From the NCBI GenBank assembly GCA_014529385.2, contig CM043948.1:81947760-82011759 (forward strand): DNA of 64,000 nucleotides, written 5' to 3'. The notes beneath the pieces were generated by a model. That model worked only from the letters and a program-made list of their open reading frames with translations. It did no database searches and was not told the DNA's origin. Source of the DNA: Adiantum capillus-veneris (Eukaryota > Streptophyta > Polypodiopsida > Polypodiales > Pteridaceae). How positions within the stretch are numbered: the first letter of the stretch is position 1; every line of letters starts with the position of its first letter. Shown here in pieces: positions 53,341-63,362 of the stretch. The position numbers and the translations under genes are program-made.

Positions 53341-55943
53341 TAGGCCATCTCATAGGTTATTTGCCTGGCTTTTCATTTAATGATTTTGAATTCTGTGAAC
53401 ATTGTCTGTATGGTAAGCAAACACAGCAGCCACATAAGCATAGAAGCAGTAGAAGAGATACACAGTTGGCACTTGTTCATAGTGATTTGTGTGGACCTAT
53501 GCCTAACCTATCTCTAGGAGGAGCTTCTTACTTTATGACATTTATAGATGATTACTCGAGGAAAGTATGGGTTTACTTTCTCAAGCACAAGGATGAAGCG
53601 TTTAGTGTTTTCAAAACGTTTGTGACACTTGTGGAGAATCAGAGTGGCAAGAAGCTTAAATGCTTACGCACTGACAATGGTGGAGAGTATGTTTCAAAGG
53701 CCTTTCAGGACTTTTGTGAGTCAAAAGGTATAAAACGTGAACTTACTGCTCCTTACAATCCTCCTCAAAATGGTGTTGCTGAGAGGATGAATAGGACCAT
53801 ACAAGAGAAGGTCAGAAGTATGTTGTCTAATGCACAACTGCCAAATGGGTTTTGGGCTGAAGTTGTATCAACAACTGTTCATCTTGTAAATAGATCTCCT
53901 AGCAAGGTTTTGCAGAAGGATTCAGTGCCAGAGATGGTATGGTCAGGCAAAATGCCCTCATACAAGCATCTCAGAGTCTTTGGCTGTGAGGCATATACTC
54001 ACGTTCCAAAGGAATTTAGGAACAAACTTGAGCCAAAGAGTAGAAAGTGCATCTTTCTAGGCTATGGTAATTCTGGTGAGATGGGGTACATACTTGGGGA
54101 TCCCGAATCCAGAAAGGTTGTCCATAGCAATGATGTTCACTTTAATGAATCCAAATATCATTCTAAACCAGAGAGGGTTGAGGAGATTAGAAGAGTTGTC
54201 TTCCAAGAAGATGGACCTGCACGTGCAAGACAAAATGTCAGGGCTCAAGAGGAGCAAGGACAGGATAGATTGAAACCACAGGTTGTGGCTGAGCCTGAGC
54301 CACCTATTGTGCGTAGATCTGGACGTGTCACGCGACCTCCTGATAGGTTTGTTCCATCTATGAACTATGTCATGTTGACTGATTGCAATGAGCCTTCATG
54401 TTACAAGGAAGCAGTGCAAATGAAGGACTCCGGGAATTGGCAATTGGCCATGCAGTCAGAGATGACAGCTCTGCATAAAAACCAGACATGGAAGCTAGTT
54501 AAATTACCACGGGGCAAAAAGGCTCTACCCTGTAAATGGGTTTACAGGTATAAGATCACCGCTCATGATAGTCAGCCAAAGTACAAAGCAAGGCTTGTTG
54601 CCAAGGGCTTTAAGCAAGAACGAGGCATTGACTTTGATGAAGTCTTCTCTCCGGTGGTCAAGATGACTACATTGAGATGCTTTCTTGCATTGGTTGCCAT
54701 ATTAGATTTGGTGTTGCACCAAATGGATGTCAAGACAGCGTTCTTGCATGGTGATTTAGATGTGGAAATTTACATGCAGCAGCCAGAAGGGTTTTTTGAG
54801 AAAGGCAAGGAAGATTGGGTATGCCAGTTGTTAAAGAGTCTTTATGGCTTAAAACAATCATCGAGGGCATGGTACCATAAGTTCCACAAGTTTATGCTTT
54901 CTCAAGGCTACAAACGTAGTGAGTTCGATTACTGTCTGTATACAAAGAAGGCTAAGGATGGCAGTTGGCTGATCCTTATTTTGTATGTAGATGACATGTT
55001 GATTGCTGGCAAGCACTTGGAAGAAATTTCAGCTTTGAAGTCAAAGATGGCAAAATCGTTTGACATGAAAGACATGGGTGAGGCAAGTCATATACTTGGT
55101 ATGCGCATTGAGAGAGACAGATCAAAGAAGTTGATTTGGTTATCTCAAACAGAGTATATTGACAAGGTTTTGCAACGTTTCAATATGGAGAAGGGAAAGG
55201 CATTGAGTGTTCCATTGCCACCATATGTGAAACTTAGCAAACAAGATTGTCCTGTGTCTGAGGAAGAACAGGCTGAAATGGATAAGATTCCATATGCATC
55301 TACAGTGGGTAGTTTGATGTATGCAATGATTGCTACTCGCCCAGACATTGCATTTGCAGTGGGAGTAGTAAGTCGATACATGTCAAACCCAGGCAAGAAA
55401 CATTGGGAGGCAGTGAAAGGAATATTGAGATACCTGAAAGCTACAAAGAGTATGCGTATATGCTATGGGAGTTAGGAGCTAAGTGTAAAGGGTTTTACAG
55501 ACTCAGATTATGCAGGTGACTTAGACAACCAAAGGTCTACGTCAGGGTATGTCTTTACATTGGCTGGTGGAGCAGTATCATGGCGTTCTAGATTACAAGA
55601 TTGTGTTACTCAGTCTACTACAGAGGCTGAATATGTTGCAGCATCAGAGGCATGCAAAGAATCAATTTGGCTTAATCGACTAGTAACAGATTTGGGAATC
55701 AAAGAAGAGATGCCTGTGTTATATTGTGATAGTCAAAGTGCTATACAATTGGCTCGCAATCCAGTTTATCACTCAAAGACAAAGCATGTGGATGTGAAGT
55801 ATCATTTCATCATGGAAATGCTCGAGGATAAGGAACTTCAGCTTGTCAAAGTTCACACCACAGAAAATCCTGCTGATCTACTTACAAAAGGACTTCCCTC
55901 AGAGAGCTTTGCGCATTTTCGCAAGCAGTTAGGTGTAGGGTAG
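53341..55943 (+). pseudogene. Copia-A pol: integrase, RT, RNase H
   Basis: It starts within the GAG-pre-integrase region (LPGFSFNDFEFCEHCLYGKQ). Integrase has LVHSDLCGPMPNLSLGG, CLRTDNGGEYVSKAF and PQNGVAERMNRT (D, D, E). RT has KWVYRYKITAHD, LVAKGFKQERGIDFDEVFSPV, MDVKTAFLHGDLDVEIYMQQ and YVDDMLIAG. RNase H has TRPDIAFAVG and, after a TAG at 55473-55475, FTDSDYAGDLDNQRSTSGYV, TEAEYVAASEA, KHVDVKYHFI and PADLLTKGLP, ending at 55941-55943. That TAG is the only break in 868 codons. The 5' part with protease is missing at the F3 junction. Confidence 0.93.
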
Positions 55944-56018
55944 TACATCACTTCTCTACATCTCTTGTATATTAGCTTGTATAGTAGCTTCTCTCACACT
56001 TAAAGTACCACATTGGAC

Positions 56019-56032
56019 TTTAAGTGGGAGGT
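56019..56032 (+). promoter_or_regulatory. Copia-A polypurine tract
   Basis: TTTAAGTGGGAGGT directly before the 3' LTR. Confidence 0.75.
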
Positions 56033-56224
56033 TGTTGGGGTATAAAGCCCAATGTGGTCGCCCAGGTAAGTGGGCGGGCCGCCAGGTATGTACACATATT
56101 CTTTTGTAAAAACCTAATAAGAACTCACTATGCTCTACACATTACAGTAGAGCGAGTTCACCATATCGTCGTGCTCTTCTTCTCGCACTCTCTCTCGCGT
56201 CGCAGTTCCGCTCGTACTCCTTCA
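56033..56224 (+). repeat. Copia-A 3' LTR
   Basis: 192 bp. It differs from the 5' LTR by two substitutions near its end. Confidence 0.95.
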
Positions 56225-56229
56225 AGCAA

Positions 56230-57477
56230 GTACAAGACGCTCCATAAAATCAATCTCATAAGTAGAAAGATAGAAATTAGCAAGAAAAACATCACAATTG
56301 GTGCCCATAGGGATACCAATTGTTTGCTTGGAAAGAGAGTCACCGATGGTTATATATAAATTGCCCAAAAGAAAATCTAACCAAGATATGATATCAATGT
56401 CATCTACAATCCTGGTGAATCTCTTTCTTCCTTTGTCTACATCTACATTCTTACTTTTTAAGCATAAAAAGTCAAAGTTCAAGGCTGACTTTTCTACTAG
56501 CAAAGCCTTGTACCTATCCTTCTCAAGCTTGTATGTGAAAACTTTTGAAATAAGAGACTTGACTCTGAATTTAAGGTCCTCCAAATTTAGCTTCCTATAT
56601 AGAGTTGTAAAGTCAAAAGTTTGGAGACATAAAAGAGAAGATTTTTCCTTAAGGCTTCTTGAAGAGTTCAAAAACTTTATAACTGGAATCACACCTACTC
56701 CAACTTGAATCGGTAGGTACGTCTCCTTCCTTTAGCAGATTTTTCCACAATTTATTCATGCTAGGTAAAATGGCTTGAAACAATAGCTAAGCCATTTGGA
56801 AACCTCGATCAAAAAGTGTTACAAGAAGCAGCTATAAATCTAGGCTTTATAGGGTAATTGTGGAACTTCCAAACCGTATATAAAACAGGTAATTTAGGCT
56901 AGCACTTGAAACCAAAAGACTTACAAAAGTCTTGATGTTTCAAGATAACCTTTCGTATCTAAAGATCACAACCATTGTAAGTCTGAGAGTTTATTTCACC
57001 TAACAAGCATTCTAAATAGGACCATTTGCACGTAACAACAAAGTTATTAGAGCACTTATCTACCTAAGAGATTACAAAATCACGGTGAAATTTCTTAAGA
57101 GCATCACGATCAAAAGAATATAAGCTATTTCTTCTTGAAGAAATGCTCCTAGAGCAAGATGCTAAATTTAAAGAAGCTTTCTTGAGGACTACAGACTTCC
57201 AATGAGTAAAAACACCTTGAACTCCTAAAGACTTGTCAAGCTTTACTACGAAACTAGAAATTCCTTTCTCTATGGCTTTGAGAAGGCAAGAGTCATTTGA
57301 GGAAGGGAGTCTATTTTTAGTACCTCTTGAGAAAAGGTCTGTCAAGGAATCCGAAGGAAGAATAGAACAATCAGCAATAATTACATGACCCAAAGCTTCA
57401 TTTGCATAAGAAGAAAAGGCAATTTTATGTCAAGAGCAATCAATTCTTGAGATTGCTAGCCTTTCTTGCTTTTTAAG
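56230..57477 (-). pseudogene. PLE-1, 5' and central part: RT motifs A and B
   Basis: The minus-strand frame 56692-56222 reads FLNSSRSLKEKSS, CLQTFDFTTLYRKLNLEDLKFRV (motif A), YKALLVEKSALNFDF, then KQTIGIPMGTNCDVFLANFYL (motif B, about 56294-56330) and YEIDFMERLV. Upstream (57064-57430) are HVIIADCSILPSDSLTDLFSRGTK and AIEKGISSFVVKLDKSL. These plus the FVDD motif left of Copia-A give the A-B-C order of a polymerase palm. The family resembles Penelope-like RTs of the IPMGTNC type. It is cut on the right by Copia-B2. Confidence 0.7.
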
Positions 57478-57704
57478 TGTTGGAATTAGGGTTGCAAGAA
57501 AACACACACAACTTGGAGAAGACGAAGGAAGCTCAAGGCACACAACAGAGAGATTTTTACTTAGTGTGCAATGGAAAGAGAGATAGCCATAGAGTGATTG
57601 GCGTATATACATTGCATGGGAGAAAAAACCTCCTAGTGAGGGAAAATTTTATCGGCGGTCCTAAGTGTGTTCACACACATCACTACCACATACGTATGGT
57701 AACA
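57478..57704 (-). repeat. Copia-B2 3' LTR
   Basis: 227 bp, homologous to 38811-39037, with about ten percent differences by eye. Confidence 0.92.
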
Positions 57705-57781
57705 AATCCCCCCTGGGAGTGATGTGGTGAATGAGAGCTGGCACATAGATTATAGGGAAGTGACATGCCCTGAGGACATGA

Positions 57782-58512
57782 TCAATCCACAAAGGAGAGT
57801 AAGCCCAAAGCTTTGCAGAAAGCTTCAAACTTCTCAAAAGACAATGCCTTTGTGAAAAGATCTGCAAGGTTGTCCTGCGTTGGCACATAAGCCAAGCTGA
57901 TCTCTCTTGTTAAGAGCCTCTCCTTGACATAGTGGTAATGCACCTCAATGTGCTTTGTGGGAGTATGAAAAATTTGGTTCCTTGCAACTGCCAATACACT
58001 TTGACTATCGCTGTAGATAGTGTTGGCAGTGTCCTATCCAACACCTGAATTAGCAATAAGGCGTCTGAGCCATACACACTCAACTATAGCCAACAAGACT
58101 GCCTTGTACTTAGATTCTCAAGTATAAGTGCCCATAGTAGGTTGCTTCTTGCTCAACCATGACATACATTAACTGCCAAGCATGAAACAAAAACCACTTG
58201 TGGACACTCGCATGTCAAAACAACCAACCCAATCTGAGTCCAAAAAAGCATGTAAGTTTGACGACAATGATTCCCCTTGGGATAAAACAATCCAAGATGT
58301 AAAGTGGCACTCAAGTAGCAAAACATCCTCTTGACAGCCTGCCAATGCTTAGACCCTGGGCTATGCATGAATCTGTTGACCTGTGAGAATGCAAACTGAA
58401 TATCCAACCTTGTGTTGAATACATAAATAAGGTAACCAACAATAGTTTGGTAAAGAGTGACATTGGCAGGATCATTAGCATCATGAAGACTCAATTTCAA
58501 ACATGTTTCCAT
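57782..58512 (-). pseudogene. Copia-B2 RNase H
   Basis: Minus strand: YQTIVGYLIYVFNTRLDIQFA, HWQAVKRMFCYLS (shifted frame at 58300), then VARNQIFHTPTKHIEVHYHYVKE and NLADLFTKALSFEKFEAF to the stop at 57782. These are the terminal copia RNase H blocks. Frames are broken by stops between 57995 and 58150. Confidence 0.85.
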
Positions 58513-58599
58513 GGGAGTGGCAATAGGTTTTCAATCCTCAAGTCCAAACTTACATAGTAATGTATCTATGTAACTTGTTTGACACAAGGCAATACCACC

Positions 58600-59230
58600 A
58601 TCACACTGCTTAAACTGTTTGCCCTAATAATGATGCAATAGCCCCAAATCTTTCATCTTGAAAGTATCATTTAAATCAGCCTTAACTCAGCAATATGTCT
58701 CTCATTTGGTCCAGTGATCAGCAAATCATCCACATAGAGAATGACAATCAGAAGTGCATTACCGTCACGCTTTGCATACAATGTGCTTTTTCTTGGACTG
58801 TTACGAAAGCTTCATTTGACCAAATGAGTGTCAGCTTCTCATACCAAGCACGAGGAGATTACTTCAACCCATACAAAGCTTTGTTACATTTCCACACTTT
58901 ATCCTCTTGTTCTTTCTTGACAAAATCTCAAGGTTACGTTACATAAACTTCCTCAAATATGTCACCATTCAAGAAAGCAGTAACAATGTCTGACTGATGT
59001 ACATCCCAACCATGCACATAGAAAATGCACAGTAGGCATACGACAAGTGGGAGCAAAAGTCTCTTCATAATTTATGCCTTTTTGCTCTGCATAACCCTTT
59101 GCAAAACATCGAGCCTTATAGCAGTCAATCTCACCATCTGGCTTGCGTTTCAACTTGTAAACCCACTTTGTACCAATGGCCTTTTTGCTAGGAGGAAAAT
59201 CACATAAAGTCCATGTGTCATTTTCTATAA
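58600..59230 (-). pseudogene. Copia-B2 reverse transcriptase
   Basis: It reads RKPDGEIDCYKARCFAKGYAEQKGINYEETFAPT (59060-59150), then degraded blocks matching Copia-B1 35046-35585, including the YVDD region near 58715-58740. Several frameshifts and about 20 bases missing near 59015. Confidence 0.8.
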
Positions 59231-59653
59231 CTACATCATATTATGATTGCATGGCACCCATCCAATTTTTTGAATTTTGTGCTTCATCAAAAGATAGAGG
59301 TTCCTCAACATCACAAAAGCTAGACACAACCAAAGCATAACAATCGGATGCATAAGATGCATGGCAAGAAACTGAACGAGTACGACCAGAAAAAGGTACA
59401 TCCCATTTACTATCAGCAAAGTATTCACCAGCTATTTAGGCATACCTCTAGCCTGCTCATTCTCAGTCCTTTCCTTATCAAGTATATCAACATCAATAAT
59501 AGGCTGATCTATAACATTTTCAGAAACCCCCATAGGTTGTACATTTGCTTCATTGAAATTTACATTCAAATTTCCACCACTGAAAAGAGGCAACAAAGTT
59601 TCATAAATGGCATGTGATCTTACATTACTGTCTCTAGTACATGACGGCAAGGG

Positions 59654-60400
59654 CTAAACAGAATCTTCCACAAACACAATATCTTGTGAAACCAAGATAC
59701 ACTTTGTTTGTGGATGGTACAACCTGTAACCTTTGCTTTCGGCACTATAACCAACAAAAATACATTTGATAGCCTTATCATCCAATTTTCTATGTTGTGT
59801 TTGTGGCATCAAAGCATATGCCAAATAGCCAAAAACACACATGTGCTCAATAGAAGGCTTTCTATCACGCCATGCTTCATAAGGAGTCATAGACGGCAAA
59901 GCTTTTGTAGGACACCTGTTTAGTACATAAGTGGCACACATGATGGCCTCAAGCCAAAACGAATGCGGAAAAGCTTGACTTTTGACCATACATCGTGCCA
60001 CTTTTGAGTGACCTGTTTTTCCTCTCTTCAGTAACACCATTTTGTTGAGGCGTATAAGGCACTGTAAATTGGTGTTTTATCCCACCACTTGCCAAAAATA
60101 CATTAAATTCAAGAGACATATACTCCCCCCCTCGATCTGAACAGAGGTGCCCATAGTACATTTCAAGACATTTTCAGCCATAGCCAAAAATTGTTTGAAG
60201 CACATAAACACTTCAGACTAACCGGATACACCCAAGCATTCCTGGAGTAATCATTAATGGAAGTCATGAAGTAAAGGTAATTGCCCAAGGACGGAGTTTG
60301 CATGGGTCCACAAACACCATTGTGCACAAGCTGCAGCCTGCATGTGGCCCTAATTGAACCATCCTTTGGAAACTTCAAACGCTACGTCTTATCCAAAATA
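59654..60400 (-). pseudogene. Copia-B2 integrase
   Basis: Minus strand: RLQLVHNGVCGPMQTPSLGNYLYF (first catalytic Asp changed to Asn-Gly), SDRGGEYMSLEFNVF, YTPQQNGVTEER and FWLEAIMCATYVLNRCPTKAL, then GYSAESKGYRLY. Frames shift at about 60163 and 60010. Confidence 0.85.
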
Positions 60401-60491
60401 CAACCCTCACAAACATGTTTGACAGGTGCTTCAAGAGGCGGCAAATAAGCAACCATATCAGATTTCAACAAACGCAGCAAACTGGCAAAAT

Positions 60492-61440
60492 TCAGATGCC
60501 CAAAATGTGCATGCCAAAGTTTTGCATATGAAATAGCCTTAGAATGCACAACAGCATTTGCAAAATTCTACCCACATTTTTCATACAGAGTGAGCTTACA
60601 CAACCCACGGCATAAAATTCTAGTGCAATAATTTCATCACCAAAGCTGAGATTATGTATTGTATATTTTTCATCCACAAATTTGACTACAAGACCAAGTC
60701 TAGCAAGTGTAGATACAGACAAAGGATTCTTCTTGATCCCAAGTATATAAAGTGCATCAACAAGTGTGAAAGAATTGCCATTTTCAGCAGTTAGCACAAT
60801 CTTTCCAACTCCCTTGACCGAATAAGAAGCATTGTTGGCACAAGTGATTGAATTCCCATGAGGGACATCCTCGAAAGAGGTAAACAAGTCACGATGAGAG
60901 GTAATGTGCTTTGTAGCACATCTGTCAAAGTACAACACATGAGCATCTGTAGCAACTGACAAACATGCATCATGGACAAAAGGATCATAAGTGCACTCTG
61001 CACTAAAATCCCATTCTGCATTAACATCAACATCACAATCTCCTTTAATAGAAGACTCAACAATAGCTTCATTTGTAGTGGAACCAACCTTTTCTTCTTA
61101 GCCTCTTTTGCCTTTAACTTAGGACACTGCTTGGTCAAGTGATCATTAGCTTAACAATAATGACAACGCATCTTCTTTTTGCCCTTATCACCAAAATTCC
61201 TAGACAAATTGCTGCCAGTAGAAGCAGAAGAACCATGATAAGTGGCAATATTTCTGTTATCACCTTTTCTTTGAGCAGCAATAAAGGCATGTTCAACTAC
61301 ACATATTCTAGTCCTTTTTTTTTTGGAAAGTGTCTCTTGCAACAGCAATGTGGACAATGCATCAAACTTGACAACTTTGGGATTTCCTTGGGTCATGAGT
61401 CTCCAAGTACTAGCAAAAGTCTCGTAAGAATCTGGCAAAG
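60492..61440 (-). pseudogene. Copia-B2 gag end, zinc knuckle and protease
   Basis: It reads TFASTWRLMTQGNPKVVKFDAL at the right. The Cys-rich knuckle MRCHYC lies near 61155-61170 and is followed by a stop. QCPKLKAKEAKKK comes next, then the protease region LYFDRCATKHITSHRDLF (the active-site DSGAT is DRCAT, so the catalytic loop is altered). GVGKIVLTAENGNSFTLVDALYILGIKKN follows. Confidence 0.85.
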
Positions 61441-61793
61441 CATCATCAAGAAGGCTCTTGAGTTCTCCTTTGGGAAGGAGATGCATCATCAAGAAGTAAA
61501 TTCTTGAGCCCTTCGTACGGATTCTCTTCTTCTTCCCGATTTGGAAAGAGACCTCTTTTGGGAGTCTCACAAGGAGGCTTCCTAGGTGTTCTCTTGTCAT
61601 GGTGATGAGCTTGGAGAATCCCGTGAGCACGGAGCTGCCGTTTCACTTTGCTTTGGAGAGATGGATTGCCCATGGCTTGTTGAATCCTAGAAACAAGATA
61701 GTTAACAAGCATCGGAGCATCATTAGTAGCTTGCTCATGAGCAAAATCAAAGTTATCAACATTAATTTCACTCTCTTTACTATTGTCAGCCAT
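61441..61793 (-). pseudogene. third F3 copy: N-terminal gag fused to Copia-B2 gag
   Basis: Met at 61793 starts MADNSKESEINVDNFDFAHE, as in F3, and runs about 105 residues to GLKNLLLDDASPSQRRTQE. It then joins copia gag. GCATCATCAAGAAG occurs at 61440-61453 and again at 61483-61496. The copia frame reads on into F3 sequence but in the wrong F3 frame, so no sensible fusion protein results. Confidence 0.9.
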
Positions 61794-62212
61794 TCTAACA
61801 ACTTTTAGGTGTAAACTTTTTAGGTGTACTTTGGCACTTCAAGCCCTAGTTGCTACTCCTCTTTACCCCTTTAGAAAAAGCACTCAAGCTACTATACCCG
61901 GGGCTCGAATACCATTAATTGCAAGGAATAGAAGAGAGGGTCTTTCAACACCAAAATAGCACTGGCTCCTGTCAAGCTTCTAATAGCTCAATAGTGGTTA
62001 AGCCATAGGCAAGCCCCGTAGGACTCCACTATTAAGACCATAGCTCTCGACGGTGATGCCCCGTTAACTGCACGAAGGCAGGCGCACTGCAAGGCTGAAA
62101 AATCCCTATTCTACTTACTCACAAGCAATTAATAATACCAACCATTTATAGCTAGCTTGAGGACATCCCTTCTTGAGCAAGAAAAGAGAAACCTTGTGCT
62201 CTGATACCAATG
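61794..62212 (-). other. F3 leader and primer site (third copy)
   Basis: It matches 50650-51066. The primer site at about 62200-62211 reads TGGTATCAGAGC on the minus strand. Confidence 0.88.
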
Positions 62213-63362
62213 TAACATTTAATGGCCCAATAACTTGTGTGTAGCGGAAATTAGCATGAGCATAGTGGGCATTTCATTAGAATAGATTCCTAATGAGAAT
62301 TACAAGAGTGCTTGGGTGGAGAGAGCAACAAAAAGCATAACACCTAGTTAGATAGCATGAACAATACTTTCAAAAGAGAGAGAAATTAAGCAATTGACAA
62401 CAGTTGAGGACCAGATTTGCATGGAGCCGGTCCCCCCTCCAAAAGGCTTTGTATTATGGTTTCTCCCATCAAGAGAGACATTGTACAATACAATTCTTTG
62501 TGCTCCTTCAAGACTAGCTAGTGCAATGAAGATGAAAGCTTCATGCATCAAGCAAAACACTTAGCAAACACAACTTTAATTATCCCCGATCTCAGACCCA
62601 AGACCTCACACACCTTTGAAGATGGTGAGAGCTAGCAGGGTATGAGAGTAGATTGAGAGGAAGAAGGAGTATATTACGAGAAAGATGTACATATCCTCAC
62701 ATAATCACTCATATTAGCATAGCTTAGCTTAGTAATTAGCATGGTAGAGGAGATGAGCATGCATTGAAGCTTGGCTCTTGGTTGGATTTGCATCCACATG
62801 CCAAGAGTGTGTCGATGTAGGCTTCTATTTCACAAGCTTGGAGTAGGTAATGAGCTCTCCATTAAAGCTTGGGAAGAGATAGTCTTCTTTACTTCTCACA
62901 TAGGCTGTGTGAGAGTGTGTGTGTGATAATGCCTTGCTAAAGTCAGCCCCCTCTCTCTCTTGGGCGAGCCCTCTTGCTATTTGCTCTTGCAGGCTCCCCA
63001 TTGGACCTCCCCAGGGCTAGCCTATCACAATTAAGCAGCATAAGTGATAGCCTTCTGACATGTGTCCCCCTTTCCCCTTTTGTGAGAGCTTAATCAATTA
63101 AACTTAATTGATTTAAATGAATTAAATCCCCATCGGACCTTTTCCCATTCTGACCAATAGGAATTAAGTAGCCCATTAGGCTGCTCAATTCCTATTGGAC
63201 CCCTTCATGGGATGTCCAATAATCATCCAGGAGACTTAATTTTCATTAGTTCTTTTTATTAAGTGTTTTAAAATTAATTAGGCTAAATTTACTCTAGCCT
63301 AATTCTCATTGGTCCACTTCAAGGGTCATCCAATAGGAATTGAGCACACTTTGGGAGCAACT
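62213..63362 (-). repeat. F3 LTR, internally truncated (third copy)
   Basis: It starts TGTAACATTTAATGG on the plus strand and follows the F3 LTR for about 1150 bp with roughly 5-8 percent differences. Near 63362 it jumps to the F3 3'-UTR (CGACATCATTCCACAATGG). The outer LTR end, polypurine tract and first part of the UTR are deleted (about 0.6 kb). Confidence 0.88.

Larger units (their letters stand above)
41600..56224 (+). mobile_element. Copia-A, complete Ty1/copia element containing an F3 Ty3 insertion
   Basis: LTRs 41600-41791 and 56033-56224 are both 192 bp (TGTTGGGGTAT...CTTCA) and differ at two positions. AGCAA flanks both sides (41595-41599, 56225-56229). It inserted into the RT of PLE-1. 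Gag lies before, and integrase-RT-RNase H after, a foreign block (43754-53340). The copia protease and the start of GAG-pre-integrase, roughly 250-300 codons, are absent. Confidence 0.95.
57478..61440 (-). mobile_element. Copia-B2, 3' portion of a Ty1/copia element fused to F3
   Basis: The 3' LTR is 57478-57704 (TGTTGGAATTAGG...TAACA). A polypurine tract GGAGTGATG/CAGGGGGG (minus strand) lies at 57705-57722, then RNase H, RT, integrase, protease and the C-terminal gag run to 61440. There gag breaks (DDALPDSYE) and F3 gag sequence follows. The N-terminal gag, primer site and 5' LTR are missing. It sits in PLE-1, with TTAAG on the left. It retains the 3' end that Copia-B1 has lost. Confidence 0.9.
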
